Made by a program: the position numbers and the translations under genes. Source: Bacteroidota bacterium (GTDB taxonomy: Bacteria > Bacteroidota > Kryptoniia > Kryptoniales > JAKASW01). From it: a stretch of DNA of 5,993 nucleotides. Of this stretch, positions 1-5,887 are shown in pieces; position 1 is the first letter of the stretch; each line of letters starts with the position of its first letter. The stretch covers positions 1 to 5,993 of the forward strand of contig JAJYOS010000433.1 of the NCBI GenBank assembly GCA_021796055.1, written 5' to 3'. The notes under the pieces were generated by a model. That model was not told the origin of the DNA. It searched no databases and saw nothing but the letters and a program-made list of their open reading frames with translations.

Positions 1-2
1 TC

Positions 3-1469
3 TACTCCAACGATGTTGCCACTCAGAGCCCATCCAACATATCAGGCATGTACGCTTATTCGGGGAGTCTTCTCGGACAAAACACTCTTGTATCAAGACA
101 CACTAACCTGATGCGGAGTTTCTGGGGCCGCTATTCGAGTTTCTTGTTCTCCGTAAACTCCCGCAATGTACTCACAGACCGGTTTATCAGCCGGACATTA
201 CTCTATTACTCCGGCGACATAGAACACGAAAGGCCGATCCAAATCACGAGCATAGATATGACGTACAAAGGGTTTCCGGATTTGTGGTTGAACCAGACTT
301 CGAAAGCGAACGCAAGTTATGACCTCGACATGAGAACGCTTTCTATTAGTCAAGAACTGGATTACAAGTCGACACCATTCCTTGATCTGCAGGCCGGCGT
401 CGGACTGAAAAGGATATTCTACAATTATTTTCCAGACTTGTATTCATCCGTCACGTCCAAAACCAATACTACTCATTTTCCCGATACGACGGTTTCTGTC
501 AGTTATGGGAGCCTGGCAACCCATGATACAATGGCACTGATAGGACCAAGCTATGCCATGGATAGTTATTTTCAGCAGACTTTTCAGATTGGGAGCAACC
601 TGATCGTGAATCTTGGAGCCAGATTCGATTATTATGATTTAGACAAACAGGGAGAATATTCTCCCAGGGCAAACGTATCGTATGAAATGCCGTTCAGAAT
701 AAGAATGGATGCGGCATGGGGAATCTATTACCAGTTGCCGAACTTCGACCAGATCCGGATGTCAGAGCCATCCAAAGACAATACTCACTTCCAGAAGGCT
801 AACCATTACATCCTTGGTTTTGAAAAGCACTTCCTGGATGCGGCCAGTTTCAAGATACAATTCTACCAAAAATACTACTCCGATTTAATTCCAACTATCA
901 GGCTGGCTTACGGCAGTCTCTTTTACGGCACGAAGCAAAACGATGCCGTTGGATTTGCAAAGGGGATGGATCTTCAGTTCTCGTTGAATCTTAAGGCCGT
1001 CGACTTCTTTCTTAGCTACAGTTACCTGGTGGCAAAAGAAAAGACCCCCGGAACGGAGTACTATCCGAGATGTTCCGACCAGAGGAATACAGCCTCGATC
1101 GCGGTGGTACTAAACCCGGGAAGTGGATGGACATTGGACGTGAGAGGGTACTACGGCAGCGGCTACGCGTACACGCCTTCCATAGGCGAACTCGACCCGA
1201 CAACAATGATGACCACTTGGACTCGGGGAAACACCAACTCGAGCCATTATCCGGCCTACGAGAGAGTGGACGTCAGAATCAGCAAGAAGTTTTTCGTCCT
1301 TCACAGCCCTCTGCAGGTTTATCTGGATGTAACAAACGTCCTGAACAGGCGCAACGTCTGGTCGTACAACTACACTTACGACACGCAGGGGAACCCGAGG
1401 ATAGAGCCGATGCTATTGCTGGGAATCGTCCCTACTATTGGAACGAGCTACTCTTTTCAACTGAATTGA
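3..1469 (+). CDS. TonB-dependent outer-membrane receptor, C-terminal beta-barrel part (5' end outside window)
   Basis: The frame is open from the first complete codon at 3 to a TGA stop at 1467-1469 (488 residues), so the ATG at 48 is internal and the signal peptide, TonB box and plug domain lie upstream of the window. The visible part is a run of alternating, aromatic-rich beta-strands separated by polar loops, as in a 22-strand receptor barrel. Family-like landmarks are NLGARFDYY (about residues 203-211), followed by a YSPRANVSYE strand, then WGIYYQLPNF (about 239-248), GFAKGMDLQF (about 317-326), PAYERVDVRISKKF (about 417-430) and LDVTNVLNRRNV (about 441-452). The last segment is typical of receptors in Bacteroidota and relatives. 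The chain ends in YSFQLN, one short step past the usual terminal aromatic residue. Such receptors take up siderophores, cobalamin, glycans or other ligands using TonB energy; the substrate cannot be told here. It is convergent with the LysE-type gene. The family is fairly certain, the ligand unknown. Confidence 0.9.
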   Translation, partial: YSNDVATQSPSNISGMYAYSGSLLGQNTLVSRHTNLMRSFWGRYSSFLFSVNSRNVLTDRFISRTLLYYSGDIEHERPIQITSIDMTYKGFPDLWLNQTSKANASYDLDMRTLSISQELDYKSTPFLDLQAGVGLKRIFYNYFPDLYSSVTSKTNTTHFPDTTVSVSYGSLATHDTMALIGPSYAMDSYFQQTFQIGSNLIVNLGARFDYYDLDKQGEYSPRANVSYEMPFRIRMDAAWGIYYQLPNFDQIRMSEPSKDNTHFQKANHYILGFEKHFLDAASFKIQFYQKYYSDLIPTIRLAYGSLFYGTKQNDAVGFAKGMDLQFSLNLKAVDFFLSYSYLVAKEKTPGTEYYPRCSDQRNTASIAVVLNPGSGWTLDVRGYYGSGYAYTPSIGELDPTTMMTTWTRGNTNSSHYPAYERVDVRISKKFFVLHSPLQVYLDVTNVLNRRNVWSYNYTYDTQGNPRIEPMLLLGIVPTIGTSYSFQLN

Positions 1470-1495
1470 TCGGCGGAGGGATCCAGCGAGGAGGT

Positions 1496-1521
1496 CCGGA
1501 TTGGTCTTCCGACCAACCAGG
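1496..1521 (-). terminator. stable hairpin between convergent genes; possible 3'-end element
   Basis: A perfect 6-bp inverted repeat, TTGGTC/GACCAA, flanks a 4-nt loop (1501-1516). Read on the minus strand the loop is GGAA (a GNRA type), and the stem extends outward to about 11 pairs as CCTGGTTGGTC / GACCAATCCGG with one mismatch and one G-U pair. It lies 12 nt beyond the stop codon of the LysE-type gene and 26 nt beyond the stop of the receptor gene. No T-tract follows on either strand, so it is not a classical intrinsic terminator. It may protect the 3' end of the transcript or act with Rho. The extended stem pairs better in the minus-strand RNA. Confidence 0.35.
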
Positions 1522-1533
1522 CCGCCCTACCTG

Positions 1534-2178
1534 CTAATGCAGCAGGGTGTCGATCGACGTTCCGAGGAAGTAGAAAGACAGGAGGACAAGGACTATCCCG
1601 AGTCCGTAGTTCACTTTCTTCATCATCTCGTTTGAAATGAATTTCTTCGCCCAGTGGAGTGTATTGGCAAGCGTGAACAGATAGGATGCAAGTCCGAGCC
1701 CGCCCGCGGCCAGGAACATCAGGGACAAGTTTGTGTCGAAGTTCTCGACCAGCGCAAGGTCTCTTATGATTCGCACACCTATCAGCCACCATACGATCAT
1801 CATCGGATTAGTGATGGCGAGCGAAAACCCCGTGACGAAAGACAGTCTCTTGCTCTTCAGAGTGACGTGTGTGAGCTCGAGCATGTTCGCCTTCGTGCCG
1901 TCGCGAAACGTAAAGAACGCCAGGAGCCAGAGTATGAGCGTGGCAACCAGACCGAATATGCCGAGGACAAGTTTGTTCTTCAGGAAAGGTACGACCCCGA
2001 ACAGGGCTATTGAACCGTACATCATATCGGAAGTGACGGAGCCGAGAGCGACCATGTACGCCGCGCGCAGGTGATTGTTCAAAGAACGCTTTGCGATTTC
2101 AATCTGGGTGGCACCTATCGGGACGGCCGTCATGAAGCCCATGACATACGTAATGAAAAGGAATAAAAAGGTCTTCAT
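1534..2178 (-). CDS. LysE/RhtB-family amino-acid or metabolite exporter
   Basis: The 214-residue product is an integral inner-membrane protein of the length usual for the LysE superfamily, whose characterised members export amino acids such as lysine, threonine or homoserine. Hydrophobic segments lie at about residues 3-22, 40-62, 69-91, 113-135, 150-172 and 190-207, giving the expected six-helix plan. The first helix ends in AVPIGATQIEIAKRSL, the position of the conserved proline-glycine motif of LysE proteins, and the fourth carries TNP at 123-125, another conserved spot. The ATG at 2178 is chosen because the first helix starts at once; later Met codons (13, 16) would cut into it. Its ribosome site is poor (GTTGAG close to the ATG), which suggests coupling to the glycosyltransferase gene, whose stop is only 28 nt upstream. 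The stop is TAG. The family is well supported; the substrate is not determined. Confidence 0.88.
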   Translation of the reverse strand: MKTFLFLFITYVMGFMTAVPIGATQIEIAKRSLNNHLRAAYMVALGSVTSDMMYGSIALFGVVPFLKNKLVLGIFGLVATLILWLLAFFTFRDGTKANMLELTHVTLKSKRLSFVTGFSLAITNPMMIVWWLIGVRIIRDLALVENFDTNLSLMFLAAGGLGLASYLFTLANTLHWAKKFISNEMMKKVNYGLGIVLVLLSFYFLGTSIDTLLH

Positions 2179-2188
2179 CAGCTCAACT

Positions 2189-2218
2189 CAAATGTAAGAT
2201 AGGGTTTTATTTCGCAAG
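2189..2218 (-). promoter_or_regulatory. possible Bacteroidota-type promoter in front of the LysE-type gene
   Basis: On the minus strand the short spacer contains TACATTTG (2189-2196), an exact fit to the TAnnTTTG -7 box described for Bacteroidota. A CTTG sits 18 nt further upstream (2215-2218), near the expected -33 TTTG position. If used, transcription would begin only a few bases before the ATG at 2178, giving an almost leaderless message. The match is short and the -33 element imperfect, so chance is a real alternative and read-through from the upstream gene is more likely. Confidence 0.2.
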
Positions 2219-3532
2219 AATCTGCAACCGTTCTCTATACCGCGATCTGCGGGCAGCCTCGAGGTGGACGGAGATTTCGGAGACAATCTCGTCAGTATCC
2301 AGAGAGAGGAAGCACCTGACCTCTTTGCATGTCTTTGCCATCTTGTTTATGCAGGTGATATTTCTGCACGTGTTGCCTGCAACGAAAGTCCTGGAAGGCG
2401 CATCCTGATTGGCGGGGAAAAACCCGGGCGCGGATGAATCATATCCGTATATCTTCGGGGGCGTGCCGCCAAATATAGAGATAACTGCCGTCCGGTTTCT
2501 TAGACTCTGCCCGGAGCCGCGAAGAAACTTGCGTGCCGCTGCGAGGTGAAGAGGACCGGTGTCTCCGCTCACGTAAACGTCGGACAGATCAACCAGAGCC
2601 GCATAGACATCGAGTCCCGTAGCCCGCGGGACAATCACAACCTTCCTTCTCTTGCCCGGCGGAAGCGAATAAACCAACTCATGTTCAATATATCTTTCTA
2701 CGTGTCCTGACCCGAGAAGAATTGTAACGTCGAAATCAGAAAGCTTGTTCAATAAGTTCAACTGCAAATCGAAAGGCATCCTGGTGTATTTCGCCGAGGC
2801 ATCCGGGTTGAACATTATCAGCTGCTGTTCCCGGGACAAGTCCTGACTCAAGAGGAATGCCGACGCCTCTTCGAGCGCTTCGCCGGATAGAAAGATCCGG
2901 GCACCGTTAAACCTGGAGTCCAATTCCGCGTTAGCATGATCCTGAAACACAGTGCCGACAAAGTTGTGCGCCTGGTAGACGACGTTATTGCCCGCCCCCG
3001 CTATACCCTCGTTACGAATGAGCTGGGCGGCCATCAACGAATAATTGACGACACGTTTGCTGCCGAACACCTTATCGCCGATCATTGGACTGAAGTTGAC
3101 GATTACATCGTAGTCTTTGCTTCGTGCAATTCTCGAGAGCTCCCTCAAATCGCTATCCGCCGGATACGGAGCTCCGACGTAAACAGGGTAAAGGTTCAGG
3201 ATGTCCGGATCGCCGAGGAACAGGTTCATCGTGGACTTCTTCACCACGCAGTCGATCTCCGCATCGGGGAAGATCTCCCTGAGCGCCGCAATTCCGCCCT
3301 GTGCAATGACGGCATCGCCGATATTCAAATCTGCCGCGACCAGAAATTTCCTGAACCGGCCTGCCCCCTTAAGCCGCCGCCCGGCCTGATGTGCGACGGC
3401 CTTCATTACAAACATGTTGCCCAAAAGATTCTTGAATGAGAGATCGAGAAATTTCGCGCCGCCCGCCGGAAAAGTATCCGTAATCATGCTTGTCAACCGG
3501 AAGAATCGTCTGAACTGCACCTCTTTCGTCAT
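2207..3532 (-). CDS. GT9-family glycosyltransferase (ADP-heptose:LPS heptosyltransferase-like)
   Basis: This 441-residue protein has the two-Rossmann-fold (GT-B) layout of glycosyltransferase family 9, whose known members add heptose to lipopolysaccharide core on the cytoplasmic face of the inner membrane. The N-terminal fold starts at KFLVAADLNIGDAVI (63-77); Asp73 in the GD motif aligns with the proposed catalytic base of WaaC. The donor-binding fold includes MFNPDASAKYTRMPF (240-254), ILLGSG (271-276) and the signature SGDTGPLHLAAA (322-333). Two features differ from a typical family member: about 60 basic and hydrophobic residues precede the first strand, and the C-terminus has Cys389, Cys394, Cys402 and Cys407. 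The ATG at 3532 is supported by a strong AGAGGAG site 5 nt upstream. The stop is TAA, and the LysE-type gene follows after 28 nt. No LPS-core neighbours are present, so the sugar and acceptor are unknown; heptosyltransferase is only a family-level label. Confidence 0.87.
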   Translation of the reverse strand: MTKEVQFRRFFRLTSMITDTFPAGGAKFLDLSFKNLLGNMFVMKAVAHQAGRRLKGAGRFRKFLVAADLNIGDAVIAQGGIAALREIFPDAEIDCVVKKSTMNLFLGDPDILNLYPVYVGAPYPADSDLRELSRIARSKDYDVIVNFSPMIGDKVFGSKRVVNYSLMAAQLIRNEGIAGAGNNVVYQAHNFVGTVFQDHANAELDSRFNGARIFLSGEALEEASAFLLSQDLSREQQLIMFNPDASAKYTRMPFDLQLNLLNKLSDFDVTILLGSGHVERYIEHELVYSLPPGKRRKVVIVPRATGLDVYAALVDLSDVYVSGDTGPLHLAAARKFLRGSGQSLRNRTAVISIFGGTPPKIYGYDSSAPGFFPANQDAPSRTFVAGNTCRNITCINKMAKTCKEVRCFLSLDTDEIVSEISVHLEAARRSRYRERLQILAK

Positions 3533-3537
3533 TCGAA

Positions 3538-3544
3538 CTCCTCT
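3538..3544 (-). promoter_or_regulatory. strong Shine-Dalgarno site of the glycosyltransferase gene
   Basis: The minus strand reads AGAGGAG, then 5 nt (TTCGA), then ATG. This near-perfect anti-16S match fixes the start at 3532 rather than at the later in-frame Met16. It contrasts with the weak site of the LysE-type gene and the lack of any site before the TTG at 5887 of the kinase frame. Confidence 0.75.
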
Positions 3545-3551
3545 ATGCGCT

Positions 3552-3565
3552 CTGCCTCGCGGCAG
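3552..3565 (-). promoter_or_regulatory. GNRA-loop hairpin just upstream of the glycosyltransferase ribosome site
   Basis: In minus-strand RNA, CTGCC-GCGA-GGCAG forms a perfect 5-bp stem closed by a GCGA tetraloop (GNRA class). Two further C-G pairs are possible if an AG bulge is allowed on the 3' side. The stem ends 7 nt before the Shine-Dalgarno sequence, so it could influence ribosome loading or shield the 5' leader. No role is demonstrated. Confidence 0.35.
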
Positions 3566-3696
3566 CGATTCCTCGTTTCACAGTCATGCTGGACGATGAT
3601 AGATGTCTCCTATTTTGCAGCTTATTCTTTCAGGATATGAAGCAGTTTCAGATGATTAGCAGTAAGATTCTCTACATACGCAAAGCTGTCGGCTGA

Positions 3697-3716
3697 CTAA
3701 AATTTAGGCAATTTAG
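3697..3716. repeat. small A+T-rich palindrome with overlapping direct repeat; possible operator
   Basis: CTAAAATTTAG (3697-3707) is a perfect 5-bp inverted repeat around one central base. Its AATTTAG half recurs directly at 3710-3716, giving two AATTTAG copies 9 bp apart. The pair lies about 165-185 bp upstream of the glycosyltransferase start, in the most A+T-rich part of the gap, where a regulator site or promoter would be plausible. The units are short enough to arise by chance. Confidence 0.2.
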
Positions 3717-3740
3717 ATCAAATAAAAACGGATAGGGTTG

Positions 3741-3772
3741 AAGAAAAGTGCCTCCGGCAATTCGACGGATGC
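3741..3772 (-). terminator. probable intrinsic terminator downstream of the histidine kinase gene
   Basis: On the minus strand GCATCCG and CGGAGGC can pair over 7 positions with one mismatch, around a 9-nt loop (arms 3766-3772 and 3750-3756). They are followed by ACTTTTCTTC, a broken T-tract (complement of about 3740-3749). It lies about 135 nt past the kinase stop codon and would separate that transcript from the glycosyltransferase gene. The mismatch and interrupted T-run keep confidence moderate. Confidence 0.45.
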
Positions 3773-3876
3773 ACGCTCAAATTTGCGAAATCCCAAGGGG
3801 TACCGACTCACAGGGCACGCTCTAGCTCCTGTCCAGTATCTCATTTACTCAGGATAACTTTTCTGCCCGTCATTTT

Positions 3877-3893
3877 AAAAGCCGACGGACCGG
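3877..3893 (-). terminator. weak terminator-like hairpin directly after the kinase stop
   Basis: The minus strand reads CCGG-TCCG-TCGG (stem of 4 pairs including one G-U, 4-nt loop) followed by CTTTT, beginning 14 nt beyond the TGA stop of the kinase. The stem is short. Its sequence partly repeats that of the stronger hairpin about 120 nt downstream. Confidence 0.3.
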
Positions 3894-3907
3894 ACGCTCA
3901 CCTCCGA

Positions 3908-5887
3908 TCAGGCGTCCTGCTCTCCTTTGTTAACCACGCGCAGGACTTCAGAAGCAAGCTGACGGACAGTAAACGGCTTCATGATCACTTCACAGCCCGT
4001 CTCCTTCAAAAAGTCCTGAGTGCTTTCTCTGGCTGTATCACCGCTGCTGAAAATGAAACGCTTAGAGTAGACAGGCTGCGTTGACGTCAGCTTCCTGTAA
4101 AATTCCTCTCCGTCCATTATCGGCATTCTCAGGTCGGAGAGAATCACATCGTATTCTGCCAGACCGATCTGATTAAGGGCATCGACACCGTTATCAACAG
4201 AAGTGACGAGGCACCCGTATTTCTCAAGCGCCTCCTTGGCCATTACGCGCATCTCCTCTTCATCTTCGACGAAGAGAACCCGCACCCCTTTGAGCCCTGA
4301 AAAATCTGGTTCGGGCTCCACCTGCCGGGAGGTATCTGCTGAGACCGCGGGAAGCTCCACAATGAATGTCGCGCCCTTTCCGAATTCGCTCTCCACCCTT
4401 ATTTCGCCCCCGAAAGATTTCAGAATACTGTAGGTAACACTGAGTCCGAGCCCTGTCCCTTTTCCAACAGCCTTCGTGGTGAAAAACGGATCGAATATCT
4501 TCCCGAGTATCCCCGGTTCGATTCCCGGGCCATTGTCCGAGACAACCGCAACTAGTTTCTCTCCGTCATGGAAAGTCTTCACGGTAATTACACCGTTCCC
4601 GGTTCCTTCCATGGCCTGCATTGCATTAGTAAACAAATTGAGGAAGACCTGCTGAAGCTGCTGAAAATTGGCAAAGGTCTCGTCCCTGCCCGGCGGTTGT
4701 TCTCTTACCACCGAAATTTTATTTACGTTCAGCGGATGAGAAATCAAATCCAGGACGCTGTCGATTACCCCAGACAGGCTGACCACCGTCCGTTTAGGTG
4801 CTTCCTTTCTCGCGAAGGTCAGAAGGTTCCTTACGATATCGGACGCCCTGATTGCTGATTCTTCAATTCTTCGAAGATACCCCGAAAGATGTTGATCCGT
4901 AACATTCGCTCTCGCAAGCTGCGAAAAGCCGAGGATGACGCCCAGCGGATTGTTCAACTCGTGGGCGACCCCCGACACTAATTGTCCCACCGCCGAAAGT
5001 TTTTCGGACTGGACGAGCTCATTCTGGAGAGTCTGGATTCTTTCAAAATCCTCGCTGAGCCTTTTAAACAAATATGAATTCTGAATTGCAATTCCTGCCT
5101 GGTTGGCAAAAGTCTCGAGCAGCTTCATATCATCAGGGATGAAATCGGAGTGATCCTTCGTGTTGGAGACAGTCAGGGCTCCTATGGGCTTTCCATCGGC
5201 CATTATCGGGGCACACATAATATTTCTAACGCGGTCAGGGACTCTCTTCCCGCGATATAAATTCGGGCCGCCCCTTCCTTCATTTGCCACAACGGTCCGG
5301 CCCTCTTTGAAGGCGATTTGACACAACCCCTCGTTAAGGGGTAATTCGAACATGGCAATTTCGGATTGAAGCATCCCGAACGGTCCCTTAACCTTTAGGA
5401 TGCCGCCTTCATGGGGCATCATTACGGCGGCCAATTCAGCATCGAGCGCCGAGGCAGCCGACTTGCTTATTCGATTGAAGATATTGTTCTCACGGATATC
5501 GACGATGACAGATGAGCTGAATTCATTCAGCGCGTCTATCTGGCTGTACTTTCGTTCGAGCGACATAGTCATCCCATTGAATGAATCAATGAGAAGCTTC
5601 ATCTCGCCGCTTGACTTAGCCTCGATCTTTGAGAACTCTCTGTTCGCCGCTTTGTGCATGGCCTTCAGAAGACCATTGAGCGGCCTCGCCATAGAATTGG
5701 AAATGATATAAGAGACTACAAATATCAACACCAAACCGATACCGAACATCCATGCATAGTTCTCCTTGAGGTGCGTGAGCTCTGCATCAAGCTCTGTGAC
5801 AGGTTGCTCAACCGTCACATACCATGGGGTCATGGAAATTTTCGCGTATGTAACCACGTCCCCGTTCTTCCTTTCGCCGGTGAACAA
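3908..5887 (-). CDS. hybrid sensor histidine kinase (Cache remnant-TM-HAMP-GAF-HisKA-HATPase-REC), 5' end broken
   Basis: A 659-residue open frame encodes a membrane-bound hybrid kinase. Residues 1-40 match the last strands of a periplasmic Cache sensor (YAKISMTPWYVTVEQPV). A membrane helix lies at about 46-64, HAMP at about 65-115 and GAF at about 120-275. HisKA carries the H-box SGVAHELNNP with phospho-acceptor His309. The ATPase domain shows Asn417 and Asn421 (N-box), DNGPG (451-455), FDPFFTTK (465-472) and GKGTGLGL (475-482). The receiver (about 533-653) has Glu541/Asp542, phospho-acceptor Asp585, Ser614/615 and Lys637. All catalytic residues are present, so the signalling core looks functional: autophosphorylation at His309, then transfer to Asp585. 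No HPt or DNA-binding output domain is attached and no partner regulator is nearby. The open frame begins at a TTG with no ribosome site, three codons after an in-frame TGA, so this is probably not the native start. The first membrane helix and most of the sensor are missing. Confidence 0.9.
   Translation of the reverse strand: MFTGERKNGDVVTYAKISMTPWYVTVEQPVTELDAELTHLKENYAWMFGIGLVLIFVVSYIISNSMARPLNGLLKAMHKAANREFSKIEAKSSGEMKLLIDSFNGMTMSLERKYSQIDALNEFSSSVIVDIRENNIFNRISKSAASALDAELAAVMMPHEGGILKVKGPFGMLQSEIAMFELPLNEGLCQIAFKEGRTVVANEGRGGPNLYRGKRVPDRVRNIMCAPIMADGKPIGALTVSNTKDHSDFIPDDMKLLETFANQAGIAIQNSYLFKRLSEDFERIQTLQNELVQSEKLSAVGQLVSGVAHELNNPLGVILGFSQLARANVTDQHLSGYLRRIEESAIRASDIVRNLLTFARKEAPKRTVVSLSGVIDSVLDLISHPLNVNKISVVREQPPGRDETFANFQQLQQVFLNLFTNAMQAMEGTGNGVITVKTFHDGEKLVAVVSDNGPGIEPGILGKIFDPFFTTKAVGKGTGLGLSVTYSILKSFGGEIRVESEFGKGATFIVELPAVSADTSRQVEPEPDFSGLKGVRVLFVEDEEEMRVMAKEALEKYGCLVTSVDNGVDALNQIGLAEYDVILSDLRMPIMDGEEFYRKLTSTQPVYSKRFIFSSGDTARESTQDFLKETGCEVIMKPFTVRQLASEVLRVVNKGEQDA

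Larger units (their letters stand above)
3545..3907. other. 363-nt stretch without a supportable gene
   Basis: All six frames here are broken by stops or too short to trust, and no tRNA, rRNA or known riboswitch pattern was recognised. It is the leader region of the minus-strand glycosyltransferase gene and the trailer of the minus-strand kinase gene. What can be seen is a hairpin next to the ribosome site (3552-3565), an A+T-rich part around 3696-3727 with a palindrome and a direct repeat (the likeliest place for a promoter, although no clean -35/-10 pair stands out), and two terminator-like hairpins (3741-3772 and 3877-3893). Confidence 0.6.

Noticed and set aside
48..50. ATG at 48 as the start of a short outer-membrane protein
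   Set aside because: The same frame stays open back to position 3 with barrel-like residues, and the protein would lack a signal peptide and plug; it is an internal Met of a longer receptor.
1070..1537. 155-codon plus-strand open frame overlapping the receptor gene
   Set aside because: It lies out of frame within the receptor coding sequence, is rich in Arg, Pro and Gln, resembles no family, and the receptor frame has clear barrel motifs over the same bases.
1457..1792. Minus-strand 111-codon frame across the end of the LysE-type gene
   Set aside because: Out of frame with the exporter, Arg/Pro-rich, and spans the convergent spacer without a ribosome site.
1654..2074. Two plus-strand open frames antisense to the LysE-type gene
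   Set aside because: Their translations are low in hydrophobic pattern and unlike known proteins, while the minus strand encodes a clear six-helix transporter.
2936..3439. 167-codon plus-strand open frame antisense to the glycosyltransferase
   Set aside because: The opposite strand has a well-supported GT9 protein with conserved motifs here; the antisense translation shows no domain, signal or ribosome site.
3545..3907. A small RNA gene or riboswitch in the gap
   Set aside because: Only short, isolated stems are visible; no conserved riboswitch core, no clear promoter-plus-terminator pair on one strand.
5855..5857. GTG at kinase codon 11 as an alternative start
   Set aside because: An AGGA lies upstream but about 11 nt away, and starting here would still leave a fragment of a sensor domain; not better than the TTG.
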